NCBI GenBank assembly: GCA_964019135.1
Contig: OZ025256.1
Span: 62,001-126,000, forward strand
Direction: 5' to 3'
DNA from: Arenicola marina
Taxonomy: Eukaryota; Annelida; Polychaeta; Arenicolidae
DNA: 64,000 nt
Position numbers and translations under genes: made by a program. The notes under the pieces are model-generated. The model was given only the letters and a program-made list of their open reading frames with translations. It ran no database searches and was not told the DNA's origin. This document shows, one piece after another, positions 13,066 through 25,228 of this stretch (the stretch's first letter is position 1; every line of letters begins with the position of its first letter).

Positions 13066-13225
13066 GGGTTACCCAACGGTCATTGTGACGTCAGTACATT
13101 AACTTCATTATTTGGCGGTGATTGTGACGTCAGTACATTAGTTTCATTATTTGGCGCTGATTGTGACATCAGTATATTACCATTAATACCCCGCGGTCAT
13201 TGTGACGTCAGTACATTACTACAAT
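13066..13225. repeat. 39-bp minisatellite carrying CRE sites
   Basis: Four copies of a unit of about 39 bp (core attgtgacgtcagtacatta). Three retain the palindromic CREB/ATF site TGACGTCA and one has tgacatca. Confidence 0.85.
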
Positions 13226-14100
13226 TACCCCCCCGGCGTTTCTCATAACCAATGAACTACAGTGATTAAAACCTGTACACCTTCAAGCAATATATATGTA
13301 TATGAAGACAGTTCCAGACCGGTACAACAACACGTGGTTTTATAGTGCTGTTAAAGCGACATTGCCGACTGGTGAAGAGCAACCATCAGGGACTCCATGC
13401 TGTGAAATACATAAATACACCACATACCATCTTTGATGCAGCGTTATATTTTGCCTTCGGCGTCGGTTGATTGAAGATGTGAAGGCGATCGGGGTGAGAC
13501 AGGCTGTGTGGGGGGGATGGATGGGGGTGTGGGGAGTGGGGTCACTTGCGAGTGACGAGGTGGAGTGAGAGGGGGTGCGGGTGGGCGGATTCGCGAGACG
13601 GGGGGTGGAACTCGGGTGGTGGTGGAGTCGTGCGCCAAGAATGCGTTAGCGAAGGATCAGCTCACCGCCCTTGTGTACTGTGTACTCGGGCCAGCTTCTG
13701 CGTAAAATTAACATAATATACATCCAGAAGAATAAATAGTGATGCAATCTGGTGGTTGTGCAAAGTATAGGGCCCATAGCTTGATAAGTGTGGCACGTTT
13801 TAGTCACGATATCTGTACAAATTCTAACGATCAAGGCCGTAATTTTCGCGCCAAGTGATGTAGATGTAGATGCTAAATATAGGCAAGCGAACGGTTTACG
13901 TATATGGTTTGGTGTAATGGTATTTCCAAGAAATAAGGTAACCGGTAGGTAATTTATAATATCTAGAATAGCCATTTAACAAGCGAGGTTTTGTAACGGA
14001 GTCACGAATCAAAAGACATTCAGTATCATTGCCAGTCTCATGCATACAACGCACCAGCTTCAAAGGGGAACCTACATTTACGTGACAAAACGTGACAAAT
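13226..14100. other. Intergenic, nothing recognised
   Basis: Includes a G-rich stretch at 13500-13620. No supported gene. Confidence 0.5.
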
Positions 14101-14247
14101 AATAATAGCGCGAGTTAGCGGGGCGTTAGGCAATTTTATTGGCCCGACATCAAGCTGTAGCAGCCCGCCAATGAAGGGCTGCTAGAGGTTGATGAAGGGC
14201 CAATAAAATGTCTAACGCCATGCAAAACCCGAGCTATTACTATTATT
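14101..14247. mobile_element. Foldback MITE, copy 1
   Basis: Imperfect inverted repeat: aataatagcgcgag...gcgttaggcaattttattggcc pairs with ggccaataaaatgtctaacgc...gagctattactattatt around a loop of about 60 bp. The same family recurs at 42692-42870. It has no coding capacity. Confidence 0.75.
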
Positions 14248-15734
14248 TCGAGTTGAATTTAAGTTCTAGTTTACCTCACATATGTGCTGTGCGTTAACAG
14301 TCTCCTTGCTTCTTTGGTTTAATTTGCATGGAATATTCAAAGTAACATGTTTAGCGCTTACAAGCATTCCCAGATCTTGTGAGCCAGTCGCCTTCTTTAC
14401 ACCATATAAATATATATCAGTGTATCGTGACCAAGAAACGGTACGCGTAGCTAGGCAACTAGGCGGGCCATTTAAATCAATAACCTTCCGTGCGTGACGT
14501 CATGTTTCATTGTTCTACGCCATGTAGCTACGGCAACAATGGTCTATTGAAACGACTAAGGGCGGTTTAGGTCGGATTACAGGACTTTAGCGGCCTTCCG
14601 ATTTAATGCTATTGAGCTAGTTAACACGACCAACTCATAATAATGGCCAATATTGCTAATAGTGCTCTCGAATAATATTAACGGGTATTATATTTTAATG
14701 GCACGATATACTGGGATTCATTTCTTGAAAGTCCCATTGGACCTAGAAGCTGGACGAAGTGATACAGTCCGGGGGGCGGGGAGCGGGGCACTACCTTACT
14801 GCAGCGGTGGTGGCGTCTCGCCTATGCCATACAGGGCATATGGGAGTAAAAACGAAGCGATTTTGTGGTCATCGACAGAAAAGTCGGTGAAAATTAACCA
14901 TTCGGATTAGACATTGACAGCGTCTGCAACGTATGCCGGGGAAGGTACCAGCTGATTGAGATCTCTGGGCGCGAGAACCATGGGAATATGCAAGGAAAAT
15001 ATGGACCACTTTCTTTCACCTAGGAAAGAGAGAATTTGTATTCTCAGATGGGCTTTTTGGGAGGCAATGCATGTTTCTGGCCGGAGGAGCGACAGAAACC
15101 GGCGAGAAAACAGTCTTCAGAGCACAGATCGACACTGGCGAGCAACATTGCACAAATTGAAGGATCTTAAGTTCTCCTTCTTTCCGGATAAGCCTATAAA
15201 ATTCTAAGCCTAACTTATACTGATGCCATACAAGGGTAAAAACGATAATTCTAGCATAAGGGTTTCGCGATACATCTCGTTCTCTCTGGTGAAGCTCGTA
15301 TTCACACTCTTATAGATCTATTGCAAGTAGAATCACACTTTATCATTAAGTGCGCCAATGCCTAAACCGAATCTGGTGTGATGTGTGGTGGGACAAAATG
15401 TGTGTACATTATCGTTGCAAGGGTACAAAAATGAAAAATACAGTGCCTTGTCAAAAAATATTCACTTATAATGCTGTCAAGGAGTTTCCCTCTCTGATTG
15501 CAGAGAGTGGTCGAAATTCTAATTATAATTGTTTTATTTATACATATATGCATACATGACCATTATGTACAAAATACACAGGCCTAAATATTTACGTCTG
15601 AGAGCGAGTGGTACCAACCTCTTGTAGAACTTGGCTAGGGGTGTACTTTTGAATGCCGCAATCACAGACAACTTTCAATCTCTCTTCAATCACGCTTCAT
15701 GACTGCCCTTTTGTAACCTTGCCGTCAAAGACAA
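14248..15734. other. Intergenic, nothing recognised
   Basis: Several ORFs of 60-85 codons occur (14282, 14653, 14956, 15350) but none resembles a known family or shows paired splice sites with a neighbour. Confidence 0.5.
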
Positions 15735-16562
15735 CAGTGGCCTTTCGAGAAAGGTACAAACCAAAACCTTCGTCATTGACCAGTGTCATTGAGTGTGAAA
15801 TATCACCAAGATGAAAATTAGATTGATTTTTAATTGACAGAGCTTCGAGTCAAAATATAGATCGATATATCACCATAGTTTCTTGTTTAACACCATCTAT
15901 TCAGCCTATTCAAGATTAAATGTTATCCGCCACTGTTTGGCCCACTGAGATCTGTCATCTGTGAATAGGGAAATCTCGTTAAATGGAAAACAAAGACCAC
16001 CAATAAATGATTTTTTTATGGAAACTATTCCCAGAAGGACATATTTGTTATGAATCTGACAACGGAGTAATCATGAATTTAACGCTAACCATTGCCCCAG
16101 TCATAGAGGTAGCGCATTGCAGCTGATGATGCCGTAACGGTAGCGGTCCGATATTTTCCACCTCACCCGTCCGCAAAAACAACTCACGGGCCGTCGATCG
16201 TATTAGCTGCGAGAGCTTTAGGATATATGGATATGTATGTTATCACAATTAATCACAAAGGCCTTCGCGGCGCTACCATTTACTTGTAAGCCTTCATGTC
16301 ACAAGTGAAACGGTGTCAACCGGTGACAACCCCGCCGGCTCGGCACCTATCCCCTCTCCACCCCCCCCCTCCCTCCAACAAACACACACCATCCCCCCCC
16401 CCTCCAACAAACACACACCATCCCCAACCCACCGCAACCCAGTCATTAGTTTAATGAGTCTAACGTACATCTAGATTGTTAGTCAGTCGAAACTCCAAAA
16501 CTTACCCTGTCTGGTGGTCAATGACGAAGGTTTTGGTTTGTGCCTTTCTCGAAAAGCCACTG
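15735..16562. mobile_element. DNA-transposon-like element with ~50-bp inverted ends
   Basis: The left arm from 15735 (cagtggcctttcgagaaagg then caaaccaaaaccttcgtc) is repeated inverted at 16511-16562, ending gccactg, with only a few mismatches over about 50 bp. The 720-bp interior has no transposase-like ORF and ends in CA-rich simple repeats (16370-16435). A target-site duplication is not obvious. Confidence 0.6.
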
Positions 16563-16860
16563 GGGTATTGTAGATACATAATGCAAGTCAAGTCAGCGGG
16601 GAGGGAGAGAGGACGTCCATGGTAGTGTAGTCCACAGCCGCTACGTGGCGCGCTCACTCCGCTTCGGCTTGCCCGGAGGGCAGCCTGTGTAATAAACTGT
16701 CCACGTCAGCCAGGAAATCGATTATTGTTGAAGATGTAAGTAATATATGAGCTGCACACAAAGAATGGTTCGCGCTCAGATAAAAAAAACGACGGTCATT
16801 GGAGGCCGTCAGAGTAGTGTCATATATATATACTATAGAACGGGGAATAATATTGAACGT
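16563..16860. other. Intergenic, nothing recognised
   Basis: No repeat or exon was recognised in these 298 bases. Confidence 0.45.
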
Positions 16861-16929
16861 TTAAAAATGTGTGTTTGAGCAGGAATACAAATAATGGCCC
16901 AATAATTTACTTATGAAACACCCAGACGT

Positions 16930-17150
16930 AAATGTCAAATATTTGTTCGGTACCATTGTAAACTGCCAGTTGTAAATATCTGTGCAAGGCATGGATAGTT
17001 CACCAGAGTGTGGGATCTTTATGCTGCACAAGCACAAGTGGGATTCGAACCACGCACCGGCCGCTCGGGGTGGTGCAGCAGAGCACACTCGACTATAGAA
17101 TGCTTCGCAAATCATAGTTCAGATTATTCCACTGCGAGGCGCTACTGCAT
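16930..17150 (-). repeat. tRNA-derived SINE, family S1
   Basis: On the minus strand, a B-box ggttcgaatcccac lies in the context gcggccggtgcgtggttcg. Closely similar stretches on the + strand at 46775-46815 and 57225-57260 define a SINE family. Limits are approximate. Confidence 0.55.
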
Positions 17151-18599
17151 GTGCAATGCATTCTGGGTATTATTTTGGTTGGTCTTTAAGGGCTTTTCTT
17201 TCACGCCCGTACTTGAAACTTCCTTATCTTGGAGATTCGATATCACTCTCCCTAATTCTTTGGGATTCGCTATTCAGAGTCTGTATCCTGGGTAGGGACA
17301 GACCCATAATGTTCGAAAGGTGGGCAGGGCAGGATGCTACCATCTATTGTGGAACATGGGGCATGACTCATGTGTGAGCTGAGGCGGGCCCTTTTGGAAA
17401 GAAAGGGCCCCCACTACACGGTGACGAGTCTGGTGATGGATCGGCCTCCGTAGTGTGCGAATGCTATGCCACTGCTTCGTAAAGAAAACTACCAAATACA
17501 AGACATTACTTTTACCCTGTTGACAGTTGACTTCACTCTCTCAGTAAAATCTTACGTGGACCCATGAGTTGTTGGTGCATATCAAACCACACGCATTGCA
17601 TGACCTGAGTGGGCGTCTGATTTTTTTTTCATTGTCTTGTATATATAGCAGAAAACTCTCCCATGGTAGCCTCTCAGGGCAATGTATATAAAACCAACCC
17701 TGAACATTGAAGGCGAGAGGGTTGTGACGTCACACATGACGTCACGCCTGACGTCACGCACGACATTCGTAATCGATGATATATTGTGAGAACGTGTTTT
17801 ACCCTATTGGAGGCAACACTCAATCACAATGGCATCTGATGCGAGACCTCACGAGACAGTGACAGTTATGTTTTATATCCATGCTATTCAACATTGCATT
17901 TCTTTGCTTTTATACATTGGCGACACTTTTGCCTGTGCCTGTACGAGACAAAGACACACACATATTTAGTTTGACCTATTTTTATTGGAAAACAGGCAAA
18001 TTCCTCTTGCTAGGACTTTATAACTTTATAATATAAAGTGTTTCACATGTGTGGAGGAGCATTAGGTGACTCATTTCATTAACAAAGATATGAAATTGTA
18101 TTTTTAGATGTTTGGATGAAATGAAGTCTTGCTATATTTCCATAACTAGATGCTTTCTTACCATTGTTTGCAGCCAATCAGCGAATGTGTGTGGATAGGT
18201 GGAAAAGGGGGTGGAGCAAGGGGCGGTTATTTGTCACACTTGACATCACGACTGACTACTTCTAAAAGGTTATAAAACGATGTCAGAACCTCTCAGGATT
18301 GGGATTTCTTTGGGTACGACGAATTTCCAACGTCGCACGCCTATCCTGTTTTTCCATGCGGCTTATACCACGTGCATACCGCCCCGTCACCCCTCCCCCC
18401 CCCCGCCCTTCACACACACGTACTTTCATCGACCGGTTTGAAGAACACTTGAAGCGAGCGAGTCGAAGCAGTTAAAAAGTTTTTCGCATGAACCTACACT
18501 CCCTAGCCCCCCCCCCCCTCCCCAGGCCTCCTTCTCTCCCCCTACTTCCGCTGGAATATACCAATACGGTATGAAAACGCTGCCCTTATCTCTGCATCC
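17151..18599. other. Intergenic; CRE cluster at 17724-17762
   Basis: No gene is visible. Three TGACGTCA palindromes occur within about 35 bp (17724-17756), a dense CREB/ATF-type cluster. C-homopolymers occur near 18390 and 18510. Confidence 0.5.
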
Positions 18600-18649
18600 C
18601 GGTACATGAGGGTCAGTGTTGAACCCAACTTACCCAAATTGATATGTTG

Positions 18650-19032
18650 TACTTACGATTGACCTCAACGCTGCTGGGTTAGTTGTTTAGGTTGAAACAT
18701 GCATTTTCGATGCAGAGTTGGAACAAAAATATAGACATTCTGTTGTCGTACGATCACAGCGTAAAAAAATGTTTCAAAATAACACAGGGTCAATGTTCAA
18801 AACGCTTCACGCCTTTGACCGCGATCGAACTTAATAACAATAATTAAAATTGGATGAATTCGTCCGTTACGGTAGCTGTAGCATAGTACATTTTAAACGG
18901 TGGTGTATTTGATGCTGAAACGCGAATATATCTTCGATTAGAGTCATTTTTAATTTCGCGTAATTCTGATGGTTAAATTTGACGTGAGGCTAATGGACTA
19001 TAGCTTAACGCCCTCTGCCGGGGAGATCGGTC
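18650..19032 (+). repeat. Dispersed repeat family B, copy 1
   Basis: Collinear with 38468-38914. Shared landmarks in order are ttgacctcaacg, gtttaggt, cattttcgatgc, gcttcacgcctttgacc, gatcgaac, gattcgtccg, tgtatttgatgc, cgaatatatcttcg and cgccctctgccggg. No ORF. It is an unclassified interspersed element about 0.4 kb long. Confidence 0.75.
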
Positions 19033-19392
19033 AATGTAGTCACTTCAACTTACCTTCGGTCCCGAGTATAACCCCACGGTGATTTCTACTGCTCATGGTG
19101 GGTTATGAGTTTCCCTGTGACGACAACAATACTAATAGTGTACATATTATGCATGGGCCACTTCAACTGCAATGTGCCACCCAGTACGGCCTCCTCGAGG
19201 CGTGACTCACCCAGCACAGCTTAGCTTACGCATATCCGGCGAAAAACTACGCCGGGTATCACAACTTTCCAGCTAAAACTTTAAATTTGACAGTGACGTC
19301 TGTACTGTAACTTCGTGACCTCACATACCGCGCAGCAATGATGCGCTTCCTGTATTATAATAAAGTATACGGCCAGGACTTAAACTGTCCTA

Positions 19393-19735
19393 GTGTAGGG
19401 GGTGGTGAGGGAGGGGGGGGGGGGGCAAGGGGTATTTCCGTTCCTCGGGAATGCGCTTTTCATTTTACCGTCAACTGGGAATGAAGAAAATAAGTCTTCG
19501 TGAACTGGGAACGGGATATTAGCCGACCGCCTTGATCGAGGATTTTCATCAATCGTGAACTAGGAATTATCCTATTAAATAACCGTGAATCGGGAAATGG
19601 CCAATTTACGTCATGTCTCCGCCTCTTCCACTGTATACGGGGACTTCTCCTTTTAATTCCTCGTGACCTGCGAATAAAGAAATGTATTCTTCGTGACCTG
19701 GGAACACGACCCCTACTTGTCCCCCTCCAAGTCTG
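19393..19735 (+). repeat. Repeat family C, copy 1 (ctgggaac-type)
   Basis: Internal short direct repeats of cgtgaactgggaac-like 14-mers occur about every 35-60 bp, bounded by G- and C-rich runs. The same arrangement is found inverted at 31620-31930 and direct at 42050-42265. Shared landmarks are gcttttca, ctgggaatga, aaccgtgaatcgggaaat, aataaagaaat and ctgggaacacga. Confidence 0.75.
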
Positions 19736-20519
19736 TGTCACACAGCCAAAGTAAGTTATGCTTGGATAGTATGCTTACCTCTGCTTATGCTGCGCAACTG
19801 GTATGTGAGAGACAAATGCTTTACTTTGTGTTCTAACTCGAGTAATATTGGCGTCGTATGTACATTTGTTTCATCCACTCGTCATTTTCAGATACCAATA
19901 ATCTGTCTGGATTAAGCCTTTAAGGAGCTCCCCTTCCCTGTTCTTTTCTCTGTCCATGTTCTCGTTATATGGGATCTAACTTAATCTAGCGTACCTCGCC
20001 ATGTGTACTATTGCATATTTTGTTTTACATCGTGCCTTTCATTTTCCCGAGGAACCCTTAGCGAATGCTATTCGGGGTATATTAGCGAGCGTAGCGAGCT
20101 CTTTAGATAACACACACGTAAAAATCTGACAAAATCTGTATCTCAATCCCATACTGTAAAGCGCGAAAAAAAATCAACGGGAAGTCGACCCCCAGTGGTG
20201 TGACATGCGCATGCGTTTAAATGCATTCTGGGAAATTTCATGTTTTTTTTTTTTGTCAAAACTTATATGCAGCTCAAACCCCCACATTAACAAACGAATG
20301 TACATAATTGGTAGATAATTTAAATACAAAAACATAATTCCAACTGATGAAACGCTGATCATAGCGACAACATGCATGTTTCCTCCTCTCTCCTGACAGG
20401 GCGCTCAACACGCGCGCGCGATGCATTCGCTTGGTGGCAGCACAAGTCGAACGCGCAGACGACAGTTTCAGATTTGTCAGCAGTTTACCAGGCTTCGTTG
20501 ATGTTACAACATTTTCACG
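19736..20519. other. Intergenic, nothing recognised
   Basis: AT-rich DNA without a recognisable exon or array. Confidence 0.5.
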
Positions 20520-22062
20520 TCTAGTCTAGCTTTTGTCAATTTAAATCAAGGTTGGTGATACATTAAAGTCCTAAGGTAACTTATTTGTGTAATATTTAGA
20601 TCTAGCCTAGGAGTTAGATCTATTTGACAGTTCATCAGGCGCCAGTGTAGGATCCATAGAACAGTTTTGACCCTGACCAGGGGACCATTTGACTCTTTTA
20701 GCTAATGTTTACTGAGCCTTTCAGTAACATAGACTTCTAATTGACTAATATAGATCTAGCTGGAAGTTAAGTTAATGTAAGTTCCCTAGATCTAGTTTAA
20801 GTTGGATCTAAGCGTTAAACAATTTGAGGCAAAAATTGCTTCGTTAACGCGTTACATGTTCTAGATCTAAGCTTAGGCCTAGATCCAGATCTAGATCCGT
20901 TAGGTCTACAATCTAGTTCAGCTTTTGTCAATATAGATCAAGGTTGGTGATCCAAAAGGTGCTAGATCTAACGTCACATTTAGGCTATAATCATATGACT
21001 TTCACCACTTATTTGTGTCACATTAAATTAACTGGGTTATTTGACAGTTCATCAGGCATCCGTGCAGGATCCGTCAGGAAATTTGTACTGGTTCCTGGAC
21101 AAGCTAAGGGAACCATTTGATTGGGACAACCGTCTTTTAGCCTTTCATTAAAATAGACTTCTAATGCAGATCTAGCTGGGAATTAATGTAAGACTTACTA
21201 AGCTTAAAGTTACATGTGGAGCTGGCCGTTGCAACGGCTGTACCAAAATAAACATAAACAGGAAATGTTACCTTTGACCACAAGCAGTGTCAACGGCCAC
21301 CGCCAAAAAAAAGTGGCGCTCCGGACGCTTCTATTGTCTCATATAATTTAGCGCTTGGGCCCCCTGTCGGTGGCACCGGTAAACGACTTGCTTACACACG
21401 TTTATGACGTTTCAAATCAGCACAAGTTTTCATTTTTGTGGCGGACAATTCATGAATTTGAAATTTTTTCCTCATTGGCAGATAATTGGTGAGCGATATG
21501 GTAGGTGTTTATTGTCTGTTATGAACCTTAAGGCCTTAGGTTTGTGTTCTTATACGCAACTTTGGCATTCAAAAACAGCGAAACAATTCCACATGCAACT
21601 TTAAGTTGGATCAAAGCTTTAAAAAAAATTGAGGCAAAAATTGCTGTTGTTTGGCGGATTTTTAACAAATTTTTTAATTAAGCTTGGTTTACATCTAGAG
21701 ATAAGTTAGATCTATTAAGATCTTCGAACATCTATCCATTGGCATTCTTTAATATAAGCTTACTTTAAAAAGTAACCTTACTCTAATTATCGAATCAAAG
21801 CAACATCTGTGTTCATTCAAACGGGTTGTTTGAAAGTTCATTAGGCGTCCGTGTAGGATCCGTCAAATAACTAACTTCTAATATAGATTAGCTAGAAGGT
21901 AATATACAAAGCTGGATCCAAGCTTTAAACAATTTGGCGCAAAAATTGCTTTTTTTTTGGTTTATAACAAACCCTTCAGTTAAGATTAGCCTACATATAG
22001 AGATAAGTTATCAAGATCTTCGAACATCTATCCATTAGCATTCTTCATTATATTTAAAAAGT
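20520..22062. repeat. Tandem segmental duplications rich in AGATCT
   Basis: Blocks recur in order. The pair cttttgtcaat / caaggttggtgat starts at about 20530 and 20931. gacagttcatcaggc is at 20626 and 21041, with a related form at 21834. caaaaattgct occurs near 20828, 21632 and 21938. gatcttcgaacatctatcca is at 21719 and 22015. Three diverged copies of a module of roughly 300-400 bp are mixed with a family A repeat. The palindrome agatct is strongly enriched. Confidence 0.65.
21224..21606 (+). repeat. Dispersed repeat family A, copy 2
   Basis: Direct-orientation relative of 10333-10832 with the same landmarks, embedded within the AGATCT-rich duplicated block. The copies have diverged substantially. 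Confidence 0.7.
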
Positions 22063-22983
22063 AGTAAGTTCTTGCAGTAGGCCAATTATCAAATCAAAAC
22101 AAGTTGTGCTCCCCTTCTTTAGCACATCTACTTCAAAACTAAAAGTTTCTATCACAGCTGCGTGTCATTTGGGATCTCTGTCTATCGTAGACTACTTCTT
22201 GCTGTTTTTGCTGCGTTGAATGAGGGCGGACCACCCTTACTTAAAAAAATATTCACAGTACTTTGCTTCACACTGGGTAACCGTAACACAACCCAGTCAA
22301 CCAGTCGTCCAGTTTCAAATTCTAGAGATCTTGAGCATAATTACTCACGCTCATTACATGAGCTGAGTCGTGAAATCAAAGTCCAAATCAGGGAGCAGGA
22401 AGGCAGGAACATAACTATTGCCGGCTACATCTATCTGACCATGGCACTCCACCTACACCATGCAATGATCCCTCCCCATAAAACACTGCACTTTTGAACT
22501 TTGAGAACAAACATTTTCGGTCAGTCAATGTACCAGGGGATGGAAATTGATTTCATTGCCTTAGCCTATTTTTAGATGGCAATTTCTCTCGAACAAAACT
22601 TTACAGATCACAAATAAAGCAACCTAGGGTAATAGGAACCTAAATCATGACAGATTCGGTCAGGGGCAGGTCACTTGACTACAAATCAAATGTACTACTA
22701 GACTACTAGATTTACTTTTTCAGTACCAAAACTTTGATATTAAATATACAAAATAGCATAATATGTAAAACTTCACCTTTAAAAAGAACAAGTCATAACT
22801 AAGGTTATGAGAAACAGTTTAGCCCAGTTATCATCAGTGGGGGTCCAAAAAATTGCTTCACAACAAAGTCAAAGTCTACGCTCGCCTTCTAGGTTTTACC
22901 TACAACATATTAGTAAATATGTTAAAGCCAATTTTACCTCGTCAAAACGCCGTCATAATAATGCGTCGCTCTTTTAATTTCAG
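22063..22983. other. Upstream region of the + strand claudin-like gene
   Basis: No convincing exon. A 111-codon ORF at 22162-22497 matches no family I recognise. The segment ends in a good acceptor (cttttaatttcag at 22971-22983) in front of the probable second, ATG-bearing exon, so an untranslated first exon likely lies upstream but cannot be placed. Confidence 0.4.
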
Positions 22984-25228
22984 GTTTATTTTTAACGGAA
23001 GGCATTCGAAAACTACGACGTCACAATGGCTGTTGTCATGGGCACGGGAGCATTCTTCTTAGCGCTGGCGCTGATTGTCAATGCGGTAGCCTTCATGGTG
23101 CCCTATTGGGTCGAGGCGTCTGGTACCAACGTCAACGTAGGCCAGGGCCTGTGGGGGGAATGCACCTGCAGCTGGCACGTCAGCGACTTTGCGAACTACT
23201 GGAAATCAGGCTCTGGTGAGCACCACTTTTTTGTGTAAAATTATCCACACATCTCGGTCATTAACTGGCACAGTTAGATGCATTGCCATTTGTCCACATG
23301 TTATTATTGGCTTAATGATAAGAAAAAATGGCTGGATTAAATTACGCAAGTGTTTTAATTTCTGACGATAAATTCGAGGTTAGCTTGTCAAAGGTCAACT
23401 TATACATTACTGCGGACCTTATATTGATTATTGCAAGCAGATATTTCCTGTCATTTTATTCCATGCAATGGAAGCTTAACATTCCTATTGAACAGCACTG
23501 TAACATATTATTCAAGTGCAATGGTAATTGAGGCCAAACAAATATGACAACATATAACAAAAGGTAGATGTTTGCCCTGACAGTTAATCGCAGAATTGTT
23601 TATCGCAGTTTTAAGGAAGCTGAACAGGCTATTGGTTGTACGCTATTGGTTGTTCACTGTTTCAGACTGGTTCAAGGCGGTCCCGGCCCTGTACGCTATT
23701 GGTTGTTCCCTGTTTCAGACTGATTCAAGGCGGTCCAGGCCCTGTACGCTATTGGTTGTTCACTGTTTCAGACTGGTTCAAGGCGGTCCCGGCCCTGTAC
23801 GCTATTGGCTGTTCCCTGTTTCAGACTGGTTCAAGGCGGTCCAGGCCCTGTACGCTATTGGTTGTTCCCTGTTTCAGACTGGTTCAAGGCGGTCCAGGCC
23901 CTGTACGCTATTGGGTGTTCCCTGTTTCAGACTGGTTCAAGGCGGTCCAGGCCCTGTACGCTATTGGTTGTTCCCTGTTTCAGACTGGTTCAAGGCGGTC
24001 CAGGCCCTGTACGCTATTGCTTGTTCCCTGTTTCAGACTGGTTCAAGGCGGTCCAGGCCCTGTACGCTATTGGTTGTTCACTGTTTCAGACTGGTTCAAG
24101 GCGGTCCCGGCCCTTTTACGCTATTGGTTGTTCCCTGTTTCAGACTGGTTCAAGGCGGTCCAGGCCCTGTACGCTATTGGTTGTTCCCTGTTTCAGACTG
24201 GTTCAAAGCGGTCCTGGCCCTGTACGCTATTGGTTGTTTCCTGTTTCAGACTGGTTCAAGGCGGTCCAGGCCCTGTACGCTATTGGTTGTTCCCTGTTTC
24301 AGACTGGTTCAAGGCGGTCCCGGCCCTGTACGCTATTGGTTGTTCCCTGTTTCAGACTGGTTCAAGGCGGTTCAGGCCCTGTACGCTATTGGCATAGCGC
24401 TCATCATTCTAGCTGTCCTCGTTCTGATGTTCGTCAGCTGCTGCCGGGAAAAGCAAGGAGGAACGGGAATCCTGGTTGTCGGCATTTTCCTCATCCTCGC
24501 CTGTGAGTAGTATTAACACCCGTCTCCCGCAGTCTGCCCTGTGTTCTGCCACTATACCGAATGCAAGTCCTAAAATAAAATCTCATAACATTAAGGGGGT
24601 CACCCCGCGGGCCTGGTAGTGGGTGGCGGATTCGGCTATTGTCGTGTATACCGGTGTGTGGTTCGAACCTCAACCGTGAACATGTGTTTGTACAGATGCA
24701 GATCTTTGATATTTGGATATCTTTATTATCATAAATATGGACTCTTGTTCTAAGTGATATTGCTCGACCCAAACAAATAGTATCATGCACATTGTTTCTA
24801 ATTGCACGGGTGGGCCGGGTCTTCCCTAGCTCAGTGGGTAAGGAGGGTGAGCTATAGATCCATAGCTCATGGGTCACGCCTACCATTAAATATCAATAAG
24901 CCGTTTCTTGGGCTCTAACATAGAGGATGGACTGGTTCACCCAGCCACAGTTACTTGTTTCCGGGAGATTTCGTGGTTCAGTTTAGCTTTGATGTACCCA
25001 ACCGAAAGCTGTAACTTCTTCATGGTTAAAATGGTTGATTTTGTTTTGTTTTCAGTTGCCGTTATAGCGTCGGCCATCATTGTGTTCGGTGTGATGGCGA
25101 ACAAGGAACAGCGATTAGGCTTGACCGGGGCGCCCAAGCTGGGCTGGGCCATGTGGCTGGGGGTGGGGGGCAGTGTCCTCCTCCTCGTCGCCGCCATCAT
25201 GCACATCAGCTGGGGACGACGTCACTAG
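22984..25228 (+). CDS. Claudin/PMP22-superfamily four-pass membrane protein (paralog 1)
   Basis: CDS join 23026-23215, 24356-24502, 25056-25228 (169 aa), with probable 5'UTR from 22984. All introns are GT-AG and phase 1. Predicted topology: TM1 at residues 5-27; a first extracellular loop with W28 and GLW(41-43)-GE-C46-T-C48; DWF..VQALYAI leading into TM2 (about 74-91); TM3 (about 102-126); GWAMW leading into TM4 (about 143-162); short basic tail ending at the stop at 25226. W...GLW..C..C is the claudin/PMP22/EMP loop signature, but the cysteine spacing is C-x-C rather than the classical 8-10 residues, so it is probably not a true claudin. An epithelial junction or membrane-organising role is inference. 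The paralog at 31330-33481 shares intron phases, exon 2 length (147 nt) and loop motif. Intron 1 contains a 53-bp array copying the exon 2 acceptor. Confidence 0.87.
23622..24383 (+). repeat. 53-bp splice-acceptor minisatellite before claudin-like exon 2
   Basis: Fourteen tandem units, the last being genuine. Each contains ttgttccctgtttcag (polypyrimidine tract plus AG) followed by 35 bp matching the start of exon 2 (actggttcaaggcggt...). The real acceptor is 24354-24355. The unit is 53 bp, so every third upstream acceptor is in frame. All three forward frames are open through most of the array. Divergence between units is only a few percent by eye. Confidence 0.95.
24600..24700 (+). repeat. 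tRNA-derived SINE fragment in intron 2
   Basis: A tRNA-like head (caccccgcgggcctggtagtg...ggattcggctattgtcgtg) precedes the B-box ggttcgaacctc at 24660. A head with the same ggctattgtc segment occurs at 45803-45845. Confidence 0.45.
24822..24890 (+). repeat. tRNA-like SINE fragment in intron 2
   Basis: An A-box-like tagctcagtgggtaagg at 24828-24844 is followed by a poor B-box (gggtcacgccta). It is consistent with a decayed SINE and not with a functional tRNA. Confidence 0.35.

Noticed and set aside
14956-15207. 83-codon ORF as a small gene
   Set aside because: No similarity recognised and no supporting neighbours or splice sites; length expected by chance in this composition.
22162-22497. 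111-codon ORF upstream of claudin-like paralog 1
   Set aside because: No recognisable domain, no splice connection in frame to the ATG exon, and ordinary AT-rich composition.
23596-24510. 304-codon ORF with DWFKAV repeats as a repetitive protein
   Set aside because: Only the last ~48 codons correspond to exon 2. The upstream part is the acceptor array. It may be included in rare alternative transcripts, but it is not a gene on its own.
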